The position numbers and the translations under genes were made by a program. Under the pieces are notes generated by a model, which was not told the origin of the DNA, made no database searches, and saw only the letters and a list, made by a program, of their open reading frames with translations. Below are positions 1 through 13,227 of a DNA stretch of 64,000 nt, piece after piece. Origin of the DNA: Acheta domesticus (taxonomy: Eukaryota > Arthropoda > Insecta > Orthoptera > Gryllidae); assembly GCA_031308135.1 (NCBI GenBank), contig JAHLJT010008756.1, positions 73,071,821 through 73,135,820 on the forward strand, read 5' to 3'. The stretch's first letter is position 1, and every line of letters begins with the position of its first letter.

Positions 1-3000
1 ACAGCGACATGATTTTGAAGGTATCGAAATTGCTACCAAAACTTTTTAACTCATATTTATGTTCATATTTTAATATTTTAGGTCATAAATGCTTGCATAT
101 TTGTAACATTTTTAGGTCATGAACATCCGGGCGCCAGTAACAACACTCAGAGGAATAAATGTTTTGGTTTACTGCGCGTTCCCAATAATTTTCATACGTC
201 AACATGGCTTCATAAGTAGAAGGTAAAAGAAGCTTAAATTCTATGTGAAACAATTGCCCAAGATTAGACCACTTAATTACACCAAGTGACCTTGCAATTG
301 ACTATGTAACTGTAATGCATAATCTAACGTACCTCATTCAGTTTGCAAATAGAAATTCACCAGTGGGTAGAACGCTTTTAAAACAGGGTAACTAATTTAA
401 ATGGTACGGAGTGTAAATTTCTCACTGTAAAAAAAGCGTACAGTTGAAGGTAACTTCGGTTATCTAGTGAACACCGCGAGAGTTTTGAAGTAAAAGTTTT
501 CTTACAGTAGAGTCCACAGGAGCCAGACAGTATGACCACACAGTGCTTTGTACGATCATAAGAACAAGTACGTTTATTGTAGGCTGCACTAAGTGCTGCA
601 GACGGAAAACGTTGACGGCTTTTCGAATTTCTTCTGCTTACACAATGGTTCAACCCCCAACGCTATACAAGCCGTGAAATCATTTAGGACAGGCATGTCA
701 CACCGCGCCCGCACGAGCTACTTGCCCTCCTGAGGAGCCCGGCGCTCCAACGGGCACTGGCAACTTCCCCTGAATCCGTGCTTATTTCCTCTTATAATCC
801 AGAAACGAGTGTATATGCGCAAGCTGACGCGGCGTGAGGAGGCGGGTGTTTATGACACGTCATACTTTTTTTCCATTATTTCCGTGGAAAATATAAGTTA
901 AGCATGATGTTATCTACAAAGACTAAAATTATGCAATTTTCACATGTCATGTACAGTCATATTTTGTTTTTTTAAGCTCTTGTCTTTTTTCCTTAATTTT
1001 TCTTAGTATGGTAATTTTTCCAGGAATTTTTGTATATTTTGACATATTTTCCTTTTTGATTCCATTTTCGCATATTTGCTTGCAGTCGTTTCAAAGACAA
1101 TTTTCAGTTTCCTTGGTTGGTGTTGGTGACGTCGTACCAAAATATGTTTGTCAAATTTTTTTCTATCAAATAATCGAGAATTGTATTATGTTTATTTTCT
1201 TCCCTACTTGTTACTATTTCGTGTTTATTCTCTTACTAAATTCTCCCTTATATAAATATCTTTGCTAAGTGACAGGAATATGTTGTTAAATGGCAAAAAC
1301 TTTCCTTATTTTCGTCTCACGTTGTGCTAAAAAATCATTCAGCTATTGCGTTTAGCAATAATGTTAAATGAATTAATAAGTCTCTATAGGTTAACAATTT
1401 TCGCTTACGTACGAACTGCACAAAAATATTTGTTAAAACTCCTAGCCCGAACGTAGAAAATGCATGTTTTATATCACTCTTAAGTACACAGGATTACAAA
1501 ATCAAGAAACTTTGGATTATTTGTTTTTAATTTTACTTTCATTTGAGAATTTGAATTCTGATGTATTAATTCATTTTAATGGATCATTTATTTGCTTTTA
1601 AGAGAAAATAAGAATTAATATCGCTAAATTTGTGACAATAACTGTGAAGTAGCTTCTTCCAATGTCAGTCATGGGCCAGGTATCCAGTGACGTACAGCCA
1701 CTCCGTAGCAATGTGTACAACTCTTACTTTTAAATCTTGCGACAATTTCTCTGGACGCAGTGCTCGGGAGCTCTCGTAAGCTTGTTACCTTGCCCGCGAC
1801 ATTGACATGCCTGATCTAGGCAAATTAGGCGAAAGAAGCCCGACTGACTGGAAAAAATACACGAAGCTTAATTTTGCACAAATAAAAGTAACTATTTAAA
1901 ATTGGGTTTCCAATTCGGAAAATAAACTGTAAATTATAATGGATACAGTATTTCCGGGGCAGGTTATCAATAACGCTGAAAACATTAACACTAGCTTTAC
2001 CTTAGAGGTCCAACAATGATTGTTAATCCTTGTTTTAATTTATTTGTGAGCCCAACATCACTGGTATTATTTGTGTTTATGTTTTACTGATTTTTGTTGA
2101 AAATATGTTGTAATTTAACATAAGTGTTTGTTAAAATTTCAGTTATTACGTGTCTGACTGAGTAAAAAATACTAGAAAATTAACTATACTCTTGAAAACT
2201 AAATATTTATATTTGAGACATTTTTGTAGTATTTTCTCTTAATGCAGTTTAGTATAATACATTACTATGTTATGAAGGTTAGTAGGTCTTTTTTGACTTA
2301 ATATGTATCAGGTTTTGTTATTAAATTTAAAAATTAATTTGAGAAAGTGGATTATCTTTCTATTTGTAGAACTATATGTATAATGTTATTGTTAAATTAA
2401 TGCTTGTAACGAACTTTCGATTTTAACATTATTATTTTTAAATTATTATTTTCAAATCGTATCAAATTATCACATTTAATCGTGGGTTATGACATACAAT
2501 ATTAATCGTCTTACCTGTTGCATGTGTACGAGTAATTCTATACAGAATCACGATTACTGGACGTTCTGGGGAAGAAAAACTTACTATTGAACTGATAGCA
2601 ACTACAATGAATTATCAGCCTTTCCTCTTTTAAAAACAATCAAATTTAACATTTATGACTATAATTTTACGCAGTATTCGAGATCTCTTGAAACAAATTG
2701 CTGAACTTTTCTCTGAATACATAAATGTATCATACGGTCTTTTTGAAATAATGTTCGAAAGCTTACGATTACCTCTCAGATGCTTATCTTCTGAAATGGT
2801 TTCCACGTCCTGTGCTGTCCAGTTGATGTCTTCAGTAGCTCTATTATTAATATGTTTTCGGCTTAATGTCCGAATAAGTTCAGAATACCTCCCAAAATGT
2901 CTCTGATTATTAGATCTTGTAAGTAATTTAATACATTATATCGCGACGCTACTGGCCCTCGCTAGGTTTCGGGTGAAACCTCTATACGCGACTTCTATTT

Positions 3001-5230
3001 CAATCAACTTATTAATATTTTTCTACACAGATACGGAGCTACCCTTACATAAACCCTTCGTAAAATATGAAGTCTGTTTAAATGTAATCAACTAAATTTA
3101 CGTTAACACGCGAAACATGAAAATCACAATTATAATTTATGATCAATAATGCTTCAATTCTACTCTACATAACGTCATTGAATAGCGTCTTGACATAGAA
3201 CATGGAATCTCTATATTTATTGACACGTTATTTTAACAAAGTCTATTCTTTGGCTCCGGAACGTCCGAATACGTATGATCCCCTTGTAACGGCAGGCTTG
3301 ATAAAATTATTTTCATGCCAAATCCCGTGAGGTCTTTTGGTATATCACATTATTGTATTAGTAGCTGTATGAATTATTGGAAAAAAAACATTGAACATTG
3401 AGGCCAGATAGGGATAACTTTTATCTACATCTTGTTCCATTGATGTCGTGCGTTGTGTAATGTAAAATAGAATTTTAATGTATCATAATCTCTATTAACT
3501 TCGCCAGGAAGTTTATGTGGCCCGAGTTGATTCTTGAAGCTGTCGGAGATATAGATTACTCTAAGAAGAAACAGCTTTGAAGCTACCGCTTGTCTACTGC
3601 TGGCAGCATAACTGCAGGTCATATGCATATTCTCAATGAGTTAATACATTCGTTTGCAGTTGGCTCGTTTGTAAATGCCTTCGACCCTCCCTTTTGCAAT
3701 GCCATCTCCAGCATGACGTCTTTTTATTTTCTGACCTTTCAAACAATCCCTTCTTAGGCTAATTTCTCTATGCATGAGGGAACGGGTATAACCTCCTCAA
3801 GCCGACGGTTCGGATGCCAACTCTGGTTAAGATGACGTTCGCAAACTTATAGCATTATTAGAATAAACGATAAGCGCAGTACAGTTCGGAAAGGTTTCCT
3901 CATCGGTAAGTTTTCTCTAGGTCAGACCGGAAATTTCTGGAACCCCCTCCGTACTTCTCTTTTGTTGCTTTCGTAGTTGTTTTCTCTACTACATAAGGTA
4001 GAAATGGAATGAAATGATCTAGCAGACGATGACCGGATGCAAATCAAACTAGTTCGTCGTCCACAGATATACCGTGAACAAATAATACTCGTTCGAACTA
4101 CACATACCATGAAACGTCGATGTGTGTCTGCAGTGGTGTCAACAGAAGATGAGTGTTGTGCAAAGAGGACTAAACGAGATGATATGAGACAAAGTTAACA
4201 CCAATATTTGAGAGTACTTTTCTTGTTTTGCATATCCTAAGAAAACCGATGGCTTTGAGATGTGTGAACAAGGAAAGAAGAGCAAGGGTATGGTTTCAAC
4301 AATATCTGAGCTAACTAAAAATAAATGGCGACTTGTCGGGTTTTCAAGACGAAGGCCAAGGTGTGTAAGCTGGTACTTAAAGCTACAGTACTCTGTACCT
4401 AAATGTTTGTGTTTGAGAGTGTGGACAGGAATTTCCGTATGACAATTACGATTGTAATAATTTGTATTAATTATGAAATGTTTAAGCAGTAAAAATTTTC
4501 TAAAATGAACGTAACCTTAAGGAAAATTTTAAAAGGATCGAACTGTTATAAATTTAATATTTCAAGATTGAATTTAAATTATATTTTACCATTCAAGTTT
4601 TAAATTATTATCAATATAATAAAAATATATTACGGTTATCTTATTTTGTCATTTTTTGCGTCCTAATTACATTTACTTATCCTAGCCACTCGGTTTCTAC
4701 TTCCAACCTCATCAAAATGCTGTTTTCTTTTCTATGGACACGACGGAAGAAAAATGGCAGAGTTTTCCAAACTTTTCCATGGCGACGCCCTAGAGAACTA
4801 AAAGTTTGTGAGAGAACTTGCATCTCAAATGAAACTATTTCAAAGTTAACGGGCTACTGTTACGCCATTCATGAGATGAACATAACTAAAACATGTAATT
4901 TCAGTACTACTATTTATATTTTATGTGAGGCAAGGGAACCACATTACCGATTCGTTATGAGCAGTGAAGCAAATACATATTTGTCTTTAGCAAAGCATGT
5001 GTATCAGTGAAGCACCAGTGAAGCAAGCACATTTGCCGTTAGTGAAAGTTATTCAAGGGTCAGATGTGTTTTGCAAGACTTAGAAATTTGTTTTAATTTA
5101 GAGAAATGTACGTTGTATTATCTCTCATTTCTTCATTCACCGTTTTTGTAGTACAATGACCCGCTAAATTTACGTTGGTCACCATAGAAAATTTTGCTTT
5201 TCATGAGCAGCTGGTTAAAACCGAAAAAAA
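1..5230. other. AT-rich stretch, no recognised gene
   Basis: I see no protein domain, tRNA, splice-supported exon or long repeat here. The open frames are short (under 100 codons), AT-rich in composition and resemble no family I know. A small GC-richer patch at about 700-850 is the only compositional change. The stretch may be intergenic or intronic. Confidence 0.5.
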
Positions 5231-5231
5231 T

Positions 5232-7306
5232 CTAGTGGCTTTACTTTTGGCAAAAATAGTGGCACGTACTTTCTCGCCCGTACTTTAACGCAAAATTATG
5301 CGACAAGTACTGATATTTTCCAAAAATTGTACATGACCTTATTTCAAAATCTATCCTTAAGGAACAGATTTCGTTCAGAGAAAAATCTCAATCTTTAATA
5401 TTTTAGTTGTAGGAAGACTCCGAAAAATTGTTGAACTTTTACAATTTTCGAAAAATCAGGGTTTTCAACGAACATGAGACCTGCACCTTTCTCTTAAATG
5501 TCCTTCACATTATTCAACAAAAAAACAACAACAAACAAACAACTAGTGGTGCTATAGAATGGCACAGACATTCCCGTATTAGTTTTCTATTTCCTTGGGT
5601 TTGGGCTAGCTATTCGGAATTGCCATACTCGCATCAAATGCCATCTTCCGCTGCCCCAGGTACATTTTTTTCACATTTTCTTAATTTTTCGCTTTCCTAA
5701 TGGTACAATGGAAATATTAATTTTAGAATATTAAAGAACAGTAAAACCTCGTCCTAAATGGCAATTTTATTTGAAAAATTTGGAGCCGTTTTTAAAAAAT
5801 GGTGTTTCAGCGCTACTAAAAATGCGAAATTTGAAGTTCTTTTTCACAGAATTTTTTTGTTTCCAAAAAGCTTAATTTGAAGTCATTTAAAGCAATTGCA
5901 CTCACAAATACAATAGCGTTTATAAAATGTTCATATTAACGATGTGAGAGATCTTTCAAAAAATTTACATTTGTATAATTTAAAAAACAATCCCAAAATG
6001 AACGTTAGATCACATTAAAGAATGTAATTAGCACTATCCGTTCAAAAAGTTTGAAGAAAAAATTTGGAGCCATTTATGAGAAAATATCTTTCAGCGTTTC
6101 TGAAAAATAAGGAATTTTGATATAGTATTCACAGAAAACGGTTGTGCTTCCGAGAAACTTTACTTGACATTATTTAAAGCATATGCACTCATAAATATAA
6201 TGTGAACAAATGGCCGCAAATGTAAATATTATCGACATGAAAGACAAGTAAAAAATATTACATTTTTGTAATTTTTGAGAAAACAAAAGAATAAAGCAAT
6301 ATGGCCTTTATGTCATTTCATAGGATACATTAGGCACTATCCTTACGAAACGCTTAAAGAAAACATTTGGAGCCGTTTTTAAGAAAATCTTGTTTTTGTA
6401 ATGTTTTAAAATTGCACATTTGCATCAATATTACACGAAAACTACTAAAATTGTCAAAACAATGTACCTGACCTTGGAAGATTTTAATATGGAGAACAAA
6501 TTTTGAAAATGTCCAGGGGACTTCTTGTAAAGTTCCCCCAAATTTTATAGAATCTTTTTCAAAGCTTCGACTCGAGCCAGATCGACAGGTGTTCTTCTAT
6601 TTGAAAAAAATCTACGAGTGGTTTAGACTCTAGAATATACTACATATGGACAGACGTTTTGCTTTCAATTGGTTTTTCGGTATCAAGGACCTACAAAACA
6701 GTGATTCTCGCTACACCACGTGTTAGGGGATTTTTTTCTTAATTTAGCAACTAGTTTTATGCACCTTTTCGTTTTCAGGGCGCAGCAATGAGTTGTTTTG
6801 CCGAAACTTCGGCGTTTCTTTGCGCAGCATTACATAAGTCTCCCTATACTACGTATGTTACTCCGTATATGCGTACATATACGGGAAAGTAAAAAAAACA
6901 AACACGATGGAACCATTTTTTTAAGTTTTGAAAATGTCCCAGGGGCCTCTTGTGAAGTACTCCCTAAATTAAAATATTATTTTTAAATTCATGGGGCCGC
7001 GATATCAGCCAAATCGATTGGGGTGTGTCAATTTTGGAGTAAATTGGCTGAACGGTTTAGCCGCTAGCGTTGTTCACAGACGGACAGACGTTTTGCCAAA
7101 ATTTTAGATTATTCGGTATCAAGAACCCACAAAACAGGGGTTATGGCTACACCACGTGTTAGAGACCGTTTTTTCTAAATTTAGTATGTGGAATTATCCA
7201 TTTTTTGTTACCAGGGCTCTGTAAAAAGAGGTTTCGCGAAAATTCGCGGGTTCTTTTCGCGCAGCGTTACATAACTTACTCTCTACTCCATAGCGAGAAA
7301 GTAAAA
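5232..7306 (+). mobile_element. Family A repeat, outer copy (interrupted)
   Basis: This is one copy of the most abundant repeat in the window. It begins near 5232-5275 with the family's left end (ACTTTCTCGC at 5268) and ends at about 7294-7306 with GCGAGAAAGT followed by A residues. The 3' part (6904-7300) carries the family's shared blocks: the GGAGCC motif, the GACGGACAGACG stretch, TTTTCGGTATCAAG-like sequence and CACCACGTGTTAG. It is split by a second family A copy at 5541-6896. The family has no coding capacity that I can recognise, so it looks non-autonomous. The 10-bp inverted ends suggest a DNA transposon, but the class is not proven. Confidence 0.7.
5541..6896 (+). mobile_element. 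Family A repeat, inner nested copy (1356 bp)
   Basis: A complete copy starts with AACTAGTGGTGCTATAG and ends with ACGGGAAAGT plus an A run. It is flanked on both sides by the 7-bp direct repeat AACAAAC (5534-5540 and 6897-6903), read as a target-site duplication inside the outer copy. Its left end contains TTCCCGTAT and its right end ATACGGGAA, so the ends are inverted repeats of the CCCG subfamily. The interior repeats AT-rich blocks (TTTGGAGCCGTTTTT and relatives) seen in the other copies. No transposase is recognised. Confidence 0.75.
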
Positions 7307-8364
7307 GCATTAATTGGCCGGCAGGACAGGTATGACCGACCACTTCTATTACTTCATTTCCGAACTGTCGTCCATCATGAACGAGGAACAATTTACGAGA
7401 CATTTGCGATAATCTATAAACTTACGACACCTCCAAATCGCGACTCCCGTGATGTAGACTCTGAGTGCTTAGTGGCTGTGTATAAATTATATAAAACGAT
7501 TAAGTGGAGATAGGTGGAGATAGAACTTGATTTTGGTACTACGAGGCCTGCAAGCACGAAATCATATTAGGGTCCCCTCCAGGAGAAACTTCAGATTTAT
7601 TAAAAAACATTATTAAGTGAAAATTAACAAATTGCGAATAGGATTGAGGATGTATTTAATAAACAATTATTATTTACGATACGTCTGATGAAAGTTTCAT
7701 TTTATTTTCCGACTAGTAAAGCCGACAATAGGCCGATAGATCGAGTGGCGCAATTGTATGAGTAAAATAAAATCACTTTTATCATGTGAGTCATTTACTA
7801 TTTTTTAGATTGCTTTACTGACTTACATTTTATTTTAATTCAAGTTATACAAATCATTTAATGATACACTAAGGTCAGTAGTAGCCGATGCGGTGAGAAG
7901 AAAGTATTTTGTTTTCTTCGTTGCATTAAGATTTCTTACAATTTAACATCATGTCACTTTGAGCCCTTGTGCTAAAAATTGAACTTTTTGCACTGGCCGC
8001 AAGCCGTGATTAAACAGTTTTTGCTGTCTAAAGAATACTTTATGACATTTTTCGAATGTTTTTGATTTTTTCCGATGTGCGCCTTCTCCTTTACTGGGAA
8101 GCCACTGAGAAACTGAAGGGTTTCTCACGAGATCCAAAGTAAATAGTCCAAATTCGAGATTTTTCAGCAGACACCAAAAATGTCATACGATTCAAATGCA
8201 TAGTGATAAATTGATGATTTTTCCCCGCCTTGTGTCTTTGATTGTGTTCGGCGCATGCCGATAGGAAATGCCCCAGCAGATAGCGACAGTTGTAGGAAAT
8301 AGTTTGGTGAAATATACCATAATATGGAATGCTGTACTTGTTTGTTTCTTGTGGTGATTGATTG

Positions 8365-8885
8365 TTAGTGATTCCGAGCGCGTCGACGGATAAAATGATT
8401 AGTCCCGTAAGTACAGGGTATGCTTTTTTCCTCGGGAGGTGGCAGTGATCTCTCGCTGGGTGGCGAGATTCGCAGCCGACGTACCGTCGGCTAGCGGGGC
8501 TTTCCCCAACCATGTGTCTCCCACCAGCGGGGCGCTGCCCCAGCCGGGTCAGGCTCTAAACTCTCGCCTGGTCTCTCGTCAAGTGTGGTAATGTACTGCA
8601 TGTGAATGTAAGGGGTGATGATTGCACAAAGAAGAGGAAGGAAAGATCACGCGCAGTCCGTAGCCCGTTAGGGTACTGCTCCAGCTATCGCCTGGCGTTG
8701 ATCGGAGAAACCACAGGCAGAGCAGCCAGCCATTTACATTCTCTTCCAGACAGCGGCAAAATTGGACTTAGCTATTCAACTAGTATAGAAAATCCTGCCA
8801 CCATCGGATCACCAACCCTCGAGCCTCCCGGTCAGAGGCACTGCAGTGACTTCAGTTGATGCCCTGAGGCACCTCGCTCGGTTTG
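8365..8885 (-). repeat. SINE-like repeat family C, full-length copy
   Basis: This block is the reverse complement of repeats at 33755-34264, 23905-24262 and 63655-63995. Shared landmarks on the minus strand are CAGTGCCTCTGACC near the start, a GGAGAC...CCGCCACCTCC segment, and a TGACGCGC tail. It has no open frame of its own. Length (about 500 bp), dispersed copies and the lack of coding capacity suggest a SINE or other short non-autonomous element. The pol III promoter boxes are not clear in this copy. Confidence 0.6.
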
Positions 8886-8929
8886 ATTCTGGTAAGAAAC
8901 CGCTTACTTGCATATTTCGCCTGTAGGCA

Positions 8930-9180
8930 AATTCGGCCTTGCCCTGGGGGCGTCGGCCGCATGGGTCGGGGGCCGGGGCGCAGCGGCCCGTTAGTCCGTG
9001 GCGCCCGCGACGGCGGCGGCGGCGGATCCGGTGACCGCGAGCGGAGCCGCCGCTTTTTGTGCGGCGCGGCGCGGCGGTGTGGCGCGCGGGCGGCACAGGT
9101 GGCGCGCAGTGGCGGGGAGGCGTCGGCGGTCGGCGCGCGGACTCCGCCGCGGATGCGCAAACCTCACTGCGCCAGGGCGC
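8930..9180. other. CpG-rich patch
   Basis: A sharp GC- and CpG-dense segment with GGCGGCGGCGGC and GCGGCGCGGCG runs stands out against the AT-rich surroundings. Frames stay open on both strands because of composition, so I do not call a protein from it alone. It could be a promoter-type CpG island or the GC-rich part of a decayed exon that continues into the acidic-peptide block at 9180-9405. Confidence 0.55.
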
Positions 9181-9406
9181 CCGATTTCCCACGCAACGGC
9201 GCCCAGCCGCCTCCTGCTCCTTCACCTTCGGCTTCACCCTCTCCGCTACATCCTTTGCCTTCGTATCGTTCATCTCCGCCGCGTTCGTTTCCACCTCCTC
9301 TCTCACCATCTCCTCCACCTTTCCTGTCTCCTTCCCTTCCTTTTCCACCTCTCAATCCACCTTCTTACCCTTCTCTTCCTCCTACACCTTCTCTGCCCCA
9401 TTGTAA
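9165..9406 (-). other. Purine-rich strand with acidic, coiled-coil-like open frame
   Basis: The plus strand is a CTTCC/CCTCC-rich polypyrimidine tract. Read on the minus strand it gives an open frame of charged peptide (starting about 9348) rich in Glu, Lys and Val, with an EGKETGKVEEMV segment. I do not recognise the family. A similar acidic peptide with an EGKETG motif is encoded on the minus strand at about 10200-10080, beyond a LINE remnant. It may be a fragment of a gene or of a repeat ORF, or only a simple-sequence effect. Confidence 0.3.
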
Positions 9407-9464
9407 TGTAATATTACTGCCCTTTGTAATGTTAAAACGCTGGCATTCACTTCCCTTGAGCGAT

Positions 9465-9835
9465 CTTCTTAGAATATGGGCCCGTATGTTGGGATCCCTT
9501 CAGAATAGGCCAAATTCACAAGCTAGACAAAATCCAGGAAATAGCCGCAAACTTCTCTGACCGCAAACGACCGCTTTCAAATCGCAGAAAGGTGGCTAGG
9601 CTTAGCGCTTTATATTAAGGCGTATGTAGGTTTCCCTGCGTGGAAGGAAATTCGGAGCAGGCTATTGAAACCGACGTAATTAAGCAGAGGAGATAATAAT
9701 TTCAAAATTCATACACGAACGCAGCCATCTGATACCGGGCAATTCACCTTTGTAAATCGAACAATAAATGATTGGAACAAGTTCCCTGCTGAAGCATTTT
9801 GGACTGGCCATGGAAGTAAAAATATACTTAGAAAA
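9465..9835 (+). pseudogene. LINE remnant, 3' end of a non-LTR reverse transcriptase ORF
   Basis: From 9469 the plus frame reads LEYGPVCWDPFRIGQIHKLD and continues with KIQEIAANF before a stop at about 9615. This matches the typical region after the reverse transcriptase domain in insect LINEs (LEYA..VWDP...KLE.IQ..AA.F). In a shifted frame at 9740-9825 it reads NRTINDWNKFPAEAF, the usual end motif. At least one stop and one frameshift separate the two pieces, so the ORF is dead. The clade is not resolved. Confidence 0.7.
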
Positions 9836-9989
9836 TCAATAGTGATGTAAAATATATAAGTACTGTCTTTGTGCTGCGCGCCTTGCGTGGTTTTGTTCTT
9901 TCATTCTTGTGTGTGTTTTAACATAACAATATTCGTTTTATTTACATTGCAAGACTTCTTAGAAATGTACTACAGGTGTTAAGTAGATC

Positions 9990-10250
9990 AAATAATTATT
10001 CTTCACATCATTCTCCTCCTCCACATCCGTTTCCACCTCTCCCTCGCCATTTCACTTCATCCACCTCCTTCGCCACCGCCTCCAATCCCGCTTCCTCCCG
10101 TCTCTTTTCCCTCCACCTCCAGCATCTCCGCACCCGTCTCCACATTCATTCCCTGCAACTCCTTCTCCCAATCCTCCTCCCCCTCCTCCGCCATAGGAGC
10201 AACTGCCCTCTTTAGCGCCTGCACCTCGCCACCTCTTCCGTCGGAAGCAC
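9990..10250 (-). other. CT-rich tract; minus strand encodes acidic peptide
   Basis: The plus strand is dominated by CTCC/CCTCC runs. On the minus strand one frame from about 10250 reads through MAEEGEEDWEKELQGMNVET and a later EGKETG motif. The composition is close to that of the block at 9165-9406. Whether it was ever translated cannot be judged. Confidence is low because simple pyrimidine tracts yield such peptides by chance. Confidence 0.25.
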
Positions 10251-11339
10251 AACGGGAGGTCTACTGCCCGTTCGGTCGAAGGAGCACATCTGAAACAGGG
10301 TGTCAGCGATTTCGGTGTGGCCTTTGGTTATGTTTCCTTTCGCTGATATTGCACGCTTGCAGAAACGTAAGCAAAATGCTCGTCGGAGAAGGCTGTTTGT
10401 GATAAAATCCAAAAAGCGTCAAATTGAAATTGCATTTTCGCGTTTTCAGTTGTCACTTTCTTAAACTGCAACTTGCTGAAACAGGCAAATTTCAAAGACA
10501 GACAATACTCTCTGAAAGTTAATACTATCATCAGTTATTTGTTTGTAAAAAATGCTAACTGAAATGCAAATATCGCATATTTACGAATAATTATATTATT
10601 TACAAACGATGAAAGGTTTCCTTGTTTTAAGATTGATGAGAGGCTTGAAAAAAAACCTTTTACCCCTATTTCTGTATTCGAATCCCAGCCTTAACAAGTA
10701 CTTTTTTGTTTCTTTACGCTTTTTGTAAGAATAAATCACAACTCGCACAGACAATGGAATGGACAGAAAGGCATTTTCATTTTTTTGAAATGGTTTAAAA
10801 AAATTGCTTCCTTTAAGAAGGAGAATAACGGTCAAAACTAGCAATCCTGGGGAATGTATTAGAATACTACATCTTTGTTGATAACAGTGATAAGTAAGTT
10901 TTTCTATCATTTCATTAGTTTACTGCAGGCAGAGCAGTTGGTTTGCGAGTGATTTGGCCAAACGTATACAAATGTATCCTTCCATCAAATGAAATTAGTT
11001 TTGGAACTGCACATGGAGTTTCTCTTTAAACAATTAGCTTCTTCTTTGTACTATCATTCTTTTCCCCCTATTTACAGTTATTGAGTAAACTACAAATGTA
11101 TTATGTGTATGCAAGGATTAAACACAAACAAGAAATTACATTTTCTTCAATAAATAAGAAATATATAACACTGGAAATTTTTTTGATGGGTGCAGAAATT
11201 ACATTTTTTTAAATTTGGTATTCTATAGATAGTGGAAAAACAAACAAATACCTGTGGGACTAATATTCATCTGTTAAGTCTGGTGGATAGTAATAATCTT
11301 AGAATTTTATCACGTTCTTCACTTTTTCTGGATAAATCA

Positions 11340-12060
11340 AGGAAATCAAAGTTAATTCCAAGTATTGATATTTCTTTGCTGTGTTCGAACACTCCAGAAA
11401 AAGATGGGTAGTTATCACTTGTATTCCACAGTTGGGACACGTTTGTGGATCAGTTTTTATAATTAGGTGACCTTGACTTAATAGGAAGTGACCGATCCGC
11501 AGTCAGGTGAGGATGACTTGCTTTCTTCTACTGATTTGTATCTTGGGTAATGATGGTTCGCTTACCTTTTTTCTCACGAGGCGGAGTTTTGATGTGTTTT
11601 TTCCATAGTAAGTCCAATATTAGGTAATTCTTATGTAAAGAGTTTTTTAATATTTTGTAACGAACCATGTACACTCTTTTCAACATTCTAAAATATTGTT
11701 GAGGTTTTTTCAGCTATATCAGCTTGTTCATTATCTTGAATCCCCTTGTGAGAAGGGATACAAACAAGAATAATTTTACTGCCTTGTTAGTTTGATGAAT
11801 AAGCTCTTGAATTTTCTGGATGAAAATGTTATTTGAATATCTGTTTCCGGAAGCTTTCAATGTGGACAAGGAGTCAGACAATATGACAATGTTGTGATTA
11901 TCTACTTTATGAAAGTTAATCTGGATACTTTCTAGCAGTCTCCATGCATACTTTGCAGGAGAAAAAAGAGTTGTAGTCTGATAATCGGAAGTACTCTTCA
12001 GTAGAGAACGAGTTTGAGACGATTGCCGAATCAGATTTTCCAACACGTTTTAAGCCATCT
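11340..12060 (-). pseudogene. LINE remnant with RNase H domain and C-terminal Cys/His motif
   Basis: The minus-strand frame from 12046 contains TTLFSPAKYAWRLLESIQ, then IVILSDSLSTLKA, which are RNase H signatures (the catalytic Asp lies in SDS). A frameshift at about 11765 moves to the frame reading IPSHKGIQDNEQADIAEK, the usual end of a LINE RNase H, followed by a stop. At about 11510-11350 the same strand reads LRIGHFLLSQGHL and CPNCGIQVITTHLFLEC, a C-x2-C-x7-H-x4-C motif found at the C terminus of insect LINE proteins. RNase H after the reverse transcriptase points to the I/LOA-like group. The reverse transcriptase itself is not seen. Confidence 0.75.
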
Positions 12061-12099
12061 GAGTGAATTTTCTGGTAATTTTGAAAATGTTCGAGGTAG

Positions 12100-13225
12100 T
12101 TAGCTAGAAGGGGTAAACTTAATGTCTTGGAGTCGATTATGATTGTTTAGGTTGTGTTTATAGGGTGGAGTAGTTTAAGGATTGTTTAAAATTATGTAAT
12201 AGAATTTCTCCGTTTCAAATATGTTTCAAAGAGAATATTGTATCTCGAATAATATAATTTCACCCTTCCTTGAGTAAGATAATATTTCATGAAATAATCG
12301 GTTTTTCAAGAAAACAACTTTATTTCTTTTTTAACAAGCCAATATTTATTAAATTAAATATATTTTATGTTAAAAAGAGCAGCTTTTAATATATAAGAAA
12401 TTTACAAGAGTACACTGATTAATTTAATTCTCATTAATTTGGCATTGTATAACTAGAAACTTAGATAATTTAAAAAAAGAGATAGATTTTTCACCGAAGT
12501 TATAAATAATGATGTTAGTTCTTGTAGGGTTCAATGATTTTTTTATTTCACTTCCACGATGTTACTCTTAAATGGGAGAATTTTAGAAGTTTATTAAGTG
12601 GATGCTAATAAATGCAATTTTCGACATTTTGCAAAATATTAATTTAACAGTAATATAAAAAATCTAGACATTTCACATCCTTTTAGTTTTGAGTTCTTTA
12701 GGGTGAAATCATCACATTGCGTCGTATCTAGCGCAGGTAGAAAATCAAAAATCATGGGATCACATCTTCATTTTGTAATGAAGATAATACAGCCCTCGAA
12801 AGAAACAGCTTAGGACCTGTCTTATTTAGGGGACGGGTCTACCTGAACATTTCCTTTGTACCCTACCTAGCAGACGTGGGGGCTACGCATGACTGAACGT
12901 AATTACTAAGTTTGAGATATGTTCATCGGGAATCGACTGGGCTGTAAGGTCACGCATGCCCCTATGCTGTTTTAGGTGCTTCAAACAGGATGATTCAAAA
13001 GAGGAGTATCGTAACTAAAATTGGGACCCGGTAGAGATATGAGTTTTGGGTTCTTCGATACCGGAATCTTGGACAAAACGGCGCTAAATAAATAAAGGAC
13101 TATCACTAATTGAAATATACAACAACAATAATGTAGAAATTTCAAAAATTATATTTCCTGATGAACCAGATGATTTTCAGATAATTCAGTGTGACAAAAA
13201 GCTGGTTGAAACATATTACATACAT
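12100..13225. other. No gene seen
   Basis: AT-rich sequence with frequent stops on both strands. A less AT-rich part at about 12790-13090 shows no domain or splice-supported exon. Confidence 0.45.
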
Positions 13226-13227
13226 AA

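Noticed and set aside
8809..9560. Overlapping frames of 179, 137 and 225 codons
   Set aside because: They follow from the CpG-rich patch and the CT-rich tract, overlap on both strands, and match no family as proteins.
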